Source: Sporisorium sorghi (lineage: Eukaryota; Basidiomycota; Ustilaginomycetes; Ustilaginales; Ustilaginaceae). Taken from it: a DNA stretch of 13,088 bases. The notes beneath the pieces are model-generated. The model ran no database searches and had not been told where the DNA came from. It saw only the letters and a program-made list of their open reading frames with translations. The position numbers and the translations under genes are program-made. This document shows, in pieces, positions 1-8,070 of the stretch (positions are counted from its first letter, which is position 1; each line of letters begins with the position of its first letter). The stretch is from NCBI GenBank assembly GCA_023212695.1, contig JALCCG010000427.1:1-13088 (forward strand). The letters are read 5' to 3'.

Positions 1-77
1 AACCCTAACCCTAACCCTAACCCTAACCCTAACCCTAACCCTAACCCTAACCCTAACCCTAACCCCTAACCCTAACC
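1..77. repeat. Telomere repeat array, (AACCCT)n
   Basis: Ten perfect AACCCT units fill 1-60. They are followed by one variant unit with an extra C (AACCCCT, 61-67), one normal unit, and a partial AACC ending at 77. The C-rich strand reads 5' to 3' from the left edge, so the G-rich TTAGGG strand runs outward, as expected for a left chromosome end. TTAGGG is the telomere unit of vertebrates and many filamentous fungi, including smuts. The array is short and may be cut by the assembly. Unique sequence starts at 78 with no visible subtelomeric repeat between. Confidence 0.97.
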
Positions 78-230
78 GCAAGAAGATTGGCAGTCTTTTG
101 GAAGTGACCTCGCTTGTACCTCTTCGGCACCCTTCCCGTGCGTCGGCAAGCATGCTCCGTCCCCCGCGTGGTGTCTGATCTTCGTTGAAGAAGAAGCTTC
201 GTCCGCGGACCCGAAGATGATGCCGATCCA

Positions 231-236
231 TATAAG
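231..236 (+). promoter_or_regulatory. TATA-like element of the sulfatase gene
   Basis: TATAAG lies 81 bp upstream of the sulfatase ATG, a plausible core-promoter distance for a fungal gene. The whole space between telomere and start codon is only 239 bp, so any upstream control has to fit in about 150 bp. The call rests on sequence resemblance and spacing only. Confidence 0.4.
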
Positions 237-283
237 CGGCATTTGTTCGCTCGAAAGCATCTCGAACCTTTCCTTCACACTAG

Positions 284-1984
<1,701 letters not shown>

Positions 1985-2672
1985 GAAGATGGCAGATGCA
2001 ATCGCATACTTCTAAGATGTGTCTCTGAGCCTGCGAGACTGCTTATCGTGGTCTTTCGCACATGCGCCCTACGACCTTGACGTCTGTATGCCAGTAAAAG
2101 ACCATCGCAATGCAAGAAATGACCACAAGGTGCTCTATGCTTCCTGATTGATGCCACGTTTAGCTGCAGACAAAGGTGTGCACTGAGACATCTCTGGCCG
2201 GGATGTGCAGCCGGGGCTTGACTCGAATGACTCTTCCATAACCTCTCGTTCGCCGTGGCAGCCTAAACAGGTGCACGTCTCAGACCACGATTCTCCCAAC
2301 TTGGCAAACACAGGAGCAACGAAGAGACTATTAGAGAGCTCCTCCAGCGAGAGCCAATTTCCCAGCGACAAGCTCGACAAAGCAGTCCATGATCATGGTG
2401 TTCCCATTTAGTGGCCCCCATACAGTCATCCTGATCATCACCTGAACCTTTCGACCGAGTGTTGGCAAGAACGACGTGCGGTGCGGCTCCTCTCGGCTCC
2501 GAAAATCAGAACAAGAGGGTTCTTTATGCATTCATTCAGCCCACCTCTTCATGCACGTCATGCATATTCTGGTTTTGACGGACACAAATGCCATCAAGAC
2601 GACCAGATAGCGAACGATACCAACTGCGATTTCCTTTGCTAGCAGTACAACCACATTAAACTACCGACTTAT
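1985..2672. other. Intergenic stretch with no supported gene
   Basis: Short frames of up to about 80 codons occur on both strands, but none shows a recognisable motif, membrane segment or convincing codon pattern. The region separates the sulfatase stop from the stop of the transporter stub, which point tail to tail. It presumably holds both 3' ends. No strong AATAAA signal and no repeat or transposon ends were seen. Confidence 0.6.
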
Positions 2673-2905
2673 TCATACATTCTTCTCGAGGCTTTTCCTT
2701 TGGCTGTGCGACGAAGCAGAGCTCGACTGGGGCAGCTGTGCCACCTCGGCATCGTCGGCATCGGCACCGTTGTTGGGCTTGGGCTGTGCGTAGGCGACGC
2801 GCCAGATGCTGAAGGCAGGCGTGTCAAAGATCTCCTTGATCTCCTCGAGCGATCGGCCCGTAGTGTCGGGGATGCAGAAGAAGACAAAGGTGACAACCCG
2901 CCCTT
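2673..2905 (-). pseudogene. C-terminal stub of an MFS sugar transporter
   Basis: Reading leftward on the minus strand, the frame contains VVTFVFFCIPDTTGRSLEEI followed by a hydrophilic tail ending in a TGA at 2673-2675. This is the end of the last membrane helix plus the P-E/D-T-x-G-R-S-L-E-E-I motif that closes hexose-type major facilitator transporters (Pfam Sugar_tr). Only about 75 residues of an expected 500 or so remain. Upstream of about 2905 the frame stays open for a while, but the encoded residues no longer resemble a transporter; instead the opposite strand starts to read as an esterase. The surviving part has no internal stop or frameshift, so the loss is probably a truncation rather than slow decay. 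The right edge is approximate. An unseen spliced upstream exon is unlikely because the next kilobase belongs to another gene remnant. Confidence 0.75.
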
Positions 2906-2917
2906 GCCCTGAACAAC

Positions 2918-3806
2918 CTAGAATCGCCCAACGGGCTGCAGGACTGCAGATCTGCCATGGACAGATCGTCACCATGACCGACCGAGCGGGCCAATCACGG
3001 GCGGTGTGTTTGTACGCCAACCCAGCGTCGACACGAGACAAGCCGCTGGCGCTGCTGGTGTACCTGCATCCGTCGCTCTTCGGCACGACGAATTACGTTC
3101 CCCATGACCGGCTTCGTGTTCGTGATACGGAGCCGCTCAGCAATGGAGACGCGCAAGGGGTTCTCGTACATCCTCCCCGCCGGGCGCAATACGGTGCACC
3201 AGTATGCGGTGCCGGACAACGTCGGGTTTGGGGTGGGACAATTGGTATCGCAACCTGGACCGTTCTTCACCGGGGCTTAATGTTATCGACAAGACTATCG
3301 CGTATGCTAAGGCGCACGTTGCGGTGGATAAGCGCAGGGTGTGCATGTCAGGGTGGTCGAACGGCGCGTCGATGAGCGAGCTGCGCGGGGGGGGTAACGG
3401 ACGGCATCGCTGCGGCTGCGGTGTACTCTGCTCCCGGATCCATACCGCGATTGCCAAGATCCGTATACCCTAAATACGCAACACCCGCGCGTGACGCGCA
3501 CAACTACTGCGACATCATCGGCGTCTGCACCAGGGGGAAGTTCTACCGCGACGACCTCGAGCGTCGCTACCCGCGTCTGGCGCAGAGTCTGTACGTGATC
3601 GACGTGCTGACGACGGAGATCAGGAGCAAAGATGACGCGGGCGGCGTGCGATGCGGCGTGCCAGGGCGCGTGTTTGCGTGACGAGTGGTACGCTGGCGCA
3701 TTTGCGCTGGCCGACGGCTAGGAATCGGGATACGTTCTTTGCGTTTATGAGGGCGAATCCGCTGCCTGAGTCCGGCACCTGGGGTGGCTCCAATGTGAAG
3801 GACTGA
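2918..3806 (+). pseudogene. Degenerate alpha/beta-hydrolase (PHB depolymerase/feruloyl-esterase-like)
   Basis: Consecutive, non-overlapping pieces of one protein are spread over three frames. Frame 1 (about 2938-3100) holds VCLYANPAS and LALLVYLHPSLFGTTNY. Frame 2 (about 3101-3230) holds a GFVFVIRS segment and YILPAGRNTVHQY. Frame 3 (about 3228-3386) holds WDNWYRN and the nucleophile elbow GWSNGA. Frame 1 again (about 3400-3630) holds AAAVYSAPGS and HNYCDIIGVC. Frame 2 (3632-3721) holds CDAAC and ends at a TAG. Frame 3 (3723-3806) holds FFAFMRANPLPESGTWGG and ends in TGA. The elbow G-x-S-x-G, the Cys pairs and the overall order fit secreted fungal alpha/beta-hydrolases of the PHB-depolymerase/feruloyl-esterase group, normally extracellular polyester or plant-ester hydrolases. 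At least five frame changes occur and the signal peptide and first exon region are missing. The breaks are too abrupt and the homology too continuous for introns. The 5' boundary is approximate. Confidence 0.75.
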
Positions 3807-3924
3807 GCGTGTGTAGAATGTAATGGAAGAAACACACTTGGATCGGAAAGTTGCAAGTCTCGGGTTTGTGTCGATTGCTGTGGATGAAAGTACAGAAACC
3901 AAGTTGATGAACTTTCGCTAGACG

Positions 3925-5070
3925 CTAGACCCGTTGCTTCTTGTTGTTCGGCTGTTTGTCCTTGGCGCTAGGCTCGTCTGCGATCGCGGGGGACTTGCGC
4001 TTCTTACTCGCCACATCCTCGTGCTCGTGCTTGTCCGTCGTCGCAACAACAGCAACGGGATGCGAAACAACACCCCTGTACGTCTTACGCGTCTGGGACC
4101 TGACCACCAAACTCCTGCAATTGTTCGAAATCGCATCCCTCGCCGCCGTCGCATTCATCCCCCAAATCGCCCCCAAATTAATCACATCATACGGCGCACG
4201 CAACATCAACGTCTCCGTAGCACCCGATGAGAAAAACACCCCCTTGCCACCGGTCACCCTCAACAGATCCCTCGCACCGCCCACCAGATTGCGCCTTGCC
4301 TTCCCCCCCTCCTCTGCACCCACAGCCTGCGCATACGCGATCTCGAACTGCACGCCGTTCTCCAGCGCGGCGCTCACCGTCGACCTCTTCAAAAAGAACG
4401 GCAGGCGAGGTTGGGCGCCAAAGTCGAGCGAGATAATGTCGATGCTAAACGGCTTCAACTCGCTGAGCGTGAGGCAGGCGTGTTGGAAGGCGGCCTCGTT
4501 GGTGGGGCGCACGGCGAGCAGGTCGTAGCTCTGGAGAGCGGTGGCATTGTTGGCGACCCACCCGCTACCGGATTTGGCCATGGAGTGGTCGTCGAGCACG
4601 AGCGTGAGGCGGCTCAGCTGCGTGAGGCCGGGTCCGTCGCGGAGATGAGGCTGCGCCTTCGCTTTTCCTTTGAGGCTTGCTCGGGTGCGAGGGTCGAGCT
4701 CGGGGAAGGGTGGGTTCGGTCGTCCGTCTCGAAGCGGTGCGAGTAGGTTCGGATGGATAGCCGGGTCGTACCGCGAATGGACAATGTGGTTGAAGGCGAC
4801 GTGCGTGTATCTGAGCTGGTCGAGCTCGAGCACGGTTTGCGCTAGCTGTGTAGCGTCTTTCGGACGCAGAGCTGAAAGTGGAGAGGATGGTGGTTCTGGC
4901 GTTGCAGCTGCGGAAGATGCAGTCGAAGCTTGCTGTTGCTGCTGCTGTTTCGCTTTCTTCTTGGAAGACGTGGCTTGTGATGACGCGGAGGAGGAGGAGG
5001 AGGAGGAGGAGGATGAGGATGCGACAGGCCCGGGCACCTGCGGCCAGGGTATGTTGAGGTCGTAGAACAT
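3925..5070 (-). CDS. RPP1: Ribonuclease P/MRP protein subunit RPP1 (Rpp30 family)
   Basis: A 381-residue protein. It begins MFYDLNIPWPQ, matching the D-L-N-x-P-W-P-Q opening typical of fungal Rpp1, and continues with YTHVAFNHIV (88-97), LTLVLDD (155-161), YDLLAVRPTNEAAFQHAC (182-199), a DIISLDF strand (211-217), ALENGVQFEIAYA (235-247), and RNLVGGARDLLRVTGGKGVFFSSGA (260-284, described by ends). These are the strands and helices of the TIM-barrel-like Rpp30 fold. Rpp1 is an essential part of nuclear RNase P (tRNA 5' maturation) and RNase MRP (rRNA processing). Basic clusters KKRK (356-359) and KKQR (377-380) look like a nuclear localisation signal. A low-complexity insertion (Ser run 18-28, Gln run 42-47) separates the opening from the barrel. 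I start at 5070 because the family consensus begins there; the frame stays open upstream only through a CTT repeat that would encode poly-Phe. No intron is seen. Confidence 0.93.
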   Translation of the reverse strand: MFYDLNIPWPQVPGPVASSSSSSSSSSSASSQATSSKKKAKQQQQQQASTASSAAATPEPPSSPLSALRPKDATQLAQTVLELDQLRYTHVAFNHIVHSRYDPAIHPNLLAPLRDGRPNPPFPELDPRTRASLKGKAKAQPHLRDGPGLTQLSRLTLVLDDHSMAKSGSGWVANNATALQSYDLLAVRPTNEAAFQHACLTLSELKPFSIDIISLDFGAQPRLPFFLKRSTVSAALENGVQFEIAYAQAVGAEEGGKARRNLVGGARDLLRVTGGKGVFFSSGATETLMLRAPYDVINLGAIWGMNATAARDAISNNCRSLVVRSQTRKTYRGVVSHPVAVVATTDKHEHEDVASKKRKSPAIADEPSAKDKQPNNKKQRV

Positions 5071-5605
5071 GGCCGATGCCAGGTTCCAGACGGGAACAAG
5101 GATGTCGTATGTCGTCGAGCTGTCCAAGGTGGAGAAGAAGAAGAAGAAGAAGAAGAAGAGGAAGAGGAACCTGTCACACGAACGCTTTTGAGAAATTTTG
5201 GACAAAATCGCGGAACTCGGCGTTCGAAGAGTTTTTTTTCCTTTTGTGGACATCATCAACCTTCGATCTCACACTATCAAAAAAAATAAAAAATAAAAAA
5301 TTTGGAGGTGGCTTCTCGCGGCTCATCTCATCACCCCGACCTTCTTGATCACGGGGCTGAGCACAGACGAGCACACACAGCGCTAGCATGGAGAAAGGGG
5401 TATAGTTGTGCATTCAAAGACGCTTGAAGGGCGGTCTTGCAGTGATTGTCACTCGGCGAGATGGGAAAGGATTCGATCGACCGAGTCAAGTGCGACTGCA
5501 CGATGCAGTTGACGAGATCGAGATCAAGGGCGTCTTTCAGCCATAAGTGCGGATCGACGAGCCAAGCCTAGCGTGCCGAGAGTGATTGACGTCGCGCACG
5601 CACGC
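5071..5605. other. RPP1 upstream region with microsatellites, no gene
   Basis: This holds the likely promoter and leader of RPP1 (minus strand). A GAA/CTT triplet tract (about 5132-5170) lies roughly 60 bp upstream of the RPP1 ATG and makes a pyrimidine-rich leader on the coding strand. An A-rich block of AAAATAA-type sequence is at about 5279-5300. I see no other coding sequence, RNA gene or mobile element here. Confidence 0.55.
5132..5170. repeat. (GAA/CTT)n microsatellite in the RPP1 leader
   Basis: A nearly pure GAA run on the plus strand, reading CTT on the RPP1 coding strand. It is followed by interrupted GAG/GAA units. It lies within about 100 bp of the RPP1 start codon and is the sole reason an upstream-extended frame with a phenylalanine run exists. 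Confidence 0.8.
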
Positions 5606-5833
5606 CTACCACTCGAGCAGAGTGATGACGGTGCTGATAGCCACGATGGCGCAGAAGAACGAGATGCCAAACGCAGCGAGGGACAGCATGCTTGCGACAA
5701 TATCGATGGATTCGAGTTCGAGTTGGTGGCAGTATGCGATGGTGAGCGAACGAGTGAGAGAGGGATGCGATATCGCTGCAGAAATCCAAATTTTTGCGGC
5801 CGATGCCCAGATCGAGGTGTCACGCTTAGTCAT
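5606..5833 (-). CDS. Possible small single-pass membrane protein
   Basis: A 75-codon frame from ATG (5833-5831) to TAG (5606-5608). The last third is strongly hydrophobic (IVASMLSLAAFGISFFCAIV then AISTVITLLEW), which would form one or two adjoining membrane helices ending at the C-terminus. The first half is polar to mixed. I do not recognise the family. Small tail-anchored or small complex subunits of this size exist in fungi, but hydrophobic frames also arise by chance in GC-rich DNA. The real gene could be spliced: a GT lies at the last codon and an AG about 40 bases on, giving a slightly longer C-terminus, though 42 nt would be a short intron. It sits divergent from the dehydrogenase gene and upstream of RPP1. 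Confidence 0.3.
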   Translation of the reverse strand: MTKRDTSIWASAAKIWISAAISHPSLTRSLTIAYCHQLELESIDIVASMLSLAAFGISFFCAIVAISTVITLLEW

Positions 5834-6399
5834 GCTCGAGTGACACTCCCAGCAAAGCAGCGAACAATTTCACGCGACATTTTCGGGCGGCCGACAAACC
5901 AACGTCGAAATAATTTTTAGCCCACTTTTTATTTGGCTGCTTTTTCTCGGCTCATGCCAACGGATAACACAAAGCTGTCTGCTGTCGCTGTTCTGCCATT
6001 TCCAAGCGTGGATCGAGCGAGCGAGCGAGCGAGCGCGCTTTCGAGTGTGAGTGGCTGACGGGAGCCGCATCTCGCACAGTGATGGTGGTGGTGGTGGTCG
6101 GTGAATTTAGACAGCCTCTCATTCATGCATGCGAGCTCGTTCAACCCCAACACTTGGGGCTGCTCCTCGACGAACAAGACTCCAGCTCGGCTCCCTTGCT
6201 TTCCTTGGCTTTCGACCCTGAACAATGGAACCAGATATGTACGCCTTGCATTTCACACGACTGGGGTCTCGGTTGGCGCTGCGGCTCTTGCGTTTTTGCG
6301 AGCATCATCATCCATGCCCTCCATTCGCTGATCGTCAACTCCGACCCCCCCGCATGTTTTCGCTGAGTGTTCCCCCTCTGTCATCGTCTCGCTGAGTGC

Positions 6400-6405
6400 T
6401 ATAAG
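6400..6405 (+). promoter_or_regulatory. TATA-like element of the dehydrogenase gene
   Basis: TATAAG stands 110 bp upstream of the dehydrogenase ATG, the same hexamer as in front of the sulfatase. It is followed by C-rich sequence that would form the leader. Supported only by motif and position. Confidence 0.35.
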
Positions 6406-6422
6406 AACGTCCTCCTGCCCCG

Positions 6423-6464
6423 CCCCCCCCCCACCTCACTCACCCTCCCCCCCCCCCCCCCCCC
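6423..6464 (+). repeat. Paired poly-C tracts (C10 and C18) in the leader
   Basis: A run of ten C (6423-6432) and a run of eighteen C (6447-6464) lie about 50-90 bp before the dehydrogenase start codon, probably within the transcribed leader. Such tracts can form i-motif (C strand) or G-quadruplex (opposite strand) structures and are prone to slippage, so exact lengths may be uncertain. Confidence 0.85.
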
Positions 6465-6514
6465 ACCTTTCACCTCCCACATCATCGCTCCCACCCAACC
6501 ACTTCCGTATAGCC

Positions 6515-7768
6515 ATGACCGCCTCCACCACCACCACCGGCACCTCCGCCTCGGGGCTGACGCAGTTTCGCGAGCCATTCACGTTCGACGTGGTGCTGCG
6601 CGTTCTCAACCGCGTTCCCTTCTCTCCGCCCTTTCTTGCGATCCTTCCCGCGCTCGCCGTGGCGTACCGCCAGCACACGCACCCCGGTGTCGCGCTCCCC
6701 GGCACGCTCTCCGAAACGTGGTCGCTAGTGCGCACGCTGCTCTTCACGCAGTACAAGTGGCTCGGGTACGTGTGGGGATTCCTTTTGCTGCGCACGCTCA
6801 ACCGGGCTCTGAACCGCTACGTGCGCAACCACAAGCAGTGGCGGCGCGATCCGATCGATTACGCCAACGACGTGGTGGTGATCACGGGCGGGTCGCAGGG
6901 GATTGGGCGCGAGATTGTGCAGCTCTTGAGCCACCGTAAGCACGCGCATGTTGCTGTGTTGGACATGGCGCCTCCTGCGTACATCCCTGCGCCGGAGGGG
7001 GCACCTGAGGTTTTGTATTTCAAGACGGACGTTTCGAACCGCGAGGCTGTGGCGGAGGTCGGCAAGAAAGTGCGCGCTGCGTTTGCGGGGAAGAAGGTCG
7101 GCGTGCTCATCAACTGCGCCGGCGTCGCTTCGGGTAACACGATCCTGGATGTCGATCTGGACTCGGCGGCGAGGCTGTGGAGAATCAACACGCTCGCCAA
7201 CTGGATCACCGCGCAGGAGTTCATCCCGGACATGATCGAGCAGAACCACGGCCACGTCGTCACCGTCTCGTCGGGTGGAGCGTATTGTACCCTGCCGTCC
7301 ATGTCCGAGTACGCTTCCTCGAAAGCCGCGGCGCTCGCGTTCCACGAGTGTTTGGCCATCGAGTTCCGCACCCGCTTCAACGCCCCGCGTGTCCGTACGA
7401 CGTTGGTCGCCCCCACAAAGGTCCGCACCGCGTTGGGCGATGGCATGGAGGACCACGCCGATCCATTTTTTACTCCCGTGTTGGAACCCATTCAGGTCGC
7501 AGACAAGATCGTCTGGACCCTCGACTCGGGCTTGTCGCAGCACCTGATGTTGCCGGCGTTCTCGAATGTGCTGCCGTGGATCCGCGCGACTCCGGACTGG
7601 TTCCGTCGCCTGCTCGCCGTACTCGACAACGGCGACAACACGGTCACGCCCAAGAGCATGTCCAGAGCCTACAAGAACGGATACGGCTCCAACTGGGAGG
7701 ACGCAAAGGACAAGGAGATCATGGAGCGCAGAGCCAAACTCGTCGCGAGCTGGAACGTGGACAAGTAG
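6515..7768 (+). CDS. Short-chain dehydrogenase/reductase, membrane-associated (SDR16C/retinol-dehydrogenase-like)
   Basis: A 417-residue classical SDR with an unusual N-terminal part. Residues 1-115 contain hydrophobic stretches (about 36-50 and 83-93, the latter GYVWGFLLLR), suggesting a membrane anchor. The Rossmann domain starts with VVITGGSQGIG (TGxxxGIG at 124-131). Asp150 at the end of strand 2 (AVLDM) favours NAD(H) over NADP(H). NCAG (200-203) replaces the usual NNAG. Asn225, Ser253, Tyr266 and Lys270 (YASSK) make the catalytic tetrad. The C-terminal 100 residues after the core are longer than in soluble SDRs. This layout resembles the SDR16C/RDH10/DHRS3-like group, which oxidises or reduces retinoid, sterol or other lipid alcohols on the ER or lipid droplets; the substrate here is unknown. 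The ATG at 6515 is in good context (gccATGa), is the first in frame, and no intron is needed. Confidence 0.92.
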   Translation: MTASTTTTGTSASGLTQFREPFTFDVVLRVLNRVPFSPPFLAILPALAVAYRQHTHPGVALPGTLSETWSLVRTLLFTQYKWLGYVWGFLLLRTLNRALNRYVRNHKQWRRDPIDYANDVVVITGGSQGIGREIVQLLSHRKHAHVAVLDMAPPAYIPAPEGAPEVLYFKTDVSNREAVAEVGKKVRAAFAGKKVGVLINCAGVASGNTILDVDLDSAARLWRINTLANWITAQEFIPDMIEQNHGHVVTVSSGGAYCTLPSMSEYASSKAAALAFHECLAIEFRTRFNAPRVRTTLVAPTKVRTALGDGMEDHADPFFTPVLEPIQVADKIVWTLDSGLSQHLMLPAFSNVLPWIRATPDWFRRLLAVLDNGDNTVTPKSMSRAYKNGYGSNWEDAKDKEIMERRAKLVASWNVDK

Positions 7769-8070
7769 GAAGTTTTCAGCTCGCTCTTCTGTCCCTCATA
7801 GATCCTCTAATCGCCATAATCAATGCATAGCTCCGAGTCTTCTGCGTGCGTTTGCCCACGTTTGTGCCGCAGCTGAGAGCCCAGGCTTGACGCGTTGCGC
7901 TCGCAACAGGTGCTGCTTCCTATCTGGTCTCGCACAAAAAGCTTTTTGAAAGGTGATTCTATATGTTTAGTTGTGGTATAAATCAGAGCAACATCGTATC
8001 TGAGCAACGTCTTCGTCATAAGTGTGTGAGCAAACGAACCGACCCCATCGAACCTACACTCTCTATATCT
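7769..8070. other. Convergent 3' intergenic region
   Basis: The dehydrogenase (+) and the BCAS3-like gene (-) end facing each other with about 300 bp between the stops. The stretch is less GC-rich than the flanking coding DNA and presumably holds both polyadenylation regions. No small gene, RNA or repeat is apparent. Confidence 0.6.

Larger units (their letters stand above)
5834..6514. other. Divergent upstream region of the dehydrogenase gene
   Basis: No convincing gene is visible. It contains a (CGAG)5 run at about 6014-6035, a (GGT)5 run at about 6084-6098, a T/A-rich patch at about 5905-5945, a TATA-like box at 6400, and two long cytosine tracts just upstream of the dehydrogenase start. 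Several short frames on both strands lack recognisable content. Confidence 0.55.

Noticed and set aside
2906..3086. Continuation of the transporter frame upstream to an ATG at 3086
   Set aside because: The residues lose all resemblance to a transporter and lie antisense to the esterase remnant, so this is chance open frame.
2938..3806. Esterase pieces as exons of an intact spliced gene
   Set aside because: Homology runs on without gaps across the frame changes, leaving no room for introns of normal length.
5071..5259. 63-residue N-terminal extension of RPP1 with a poly-Phe run
   Set aside because: The run comes from a CTT microsatellite, and the family consensus begins exactly at the ATG at 5070.
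6725..7543. 272-codon frame antisense to the dehydrogenase
   Set aside because: Overlaps the SDR core motifs on the opposite strand and shows no domain of its own.
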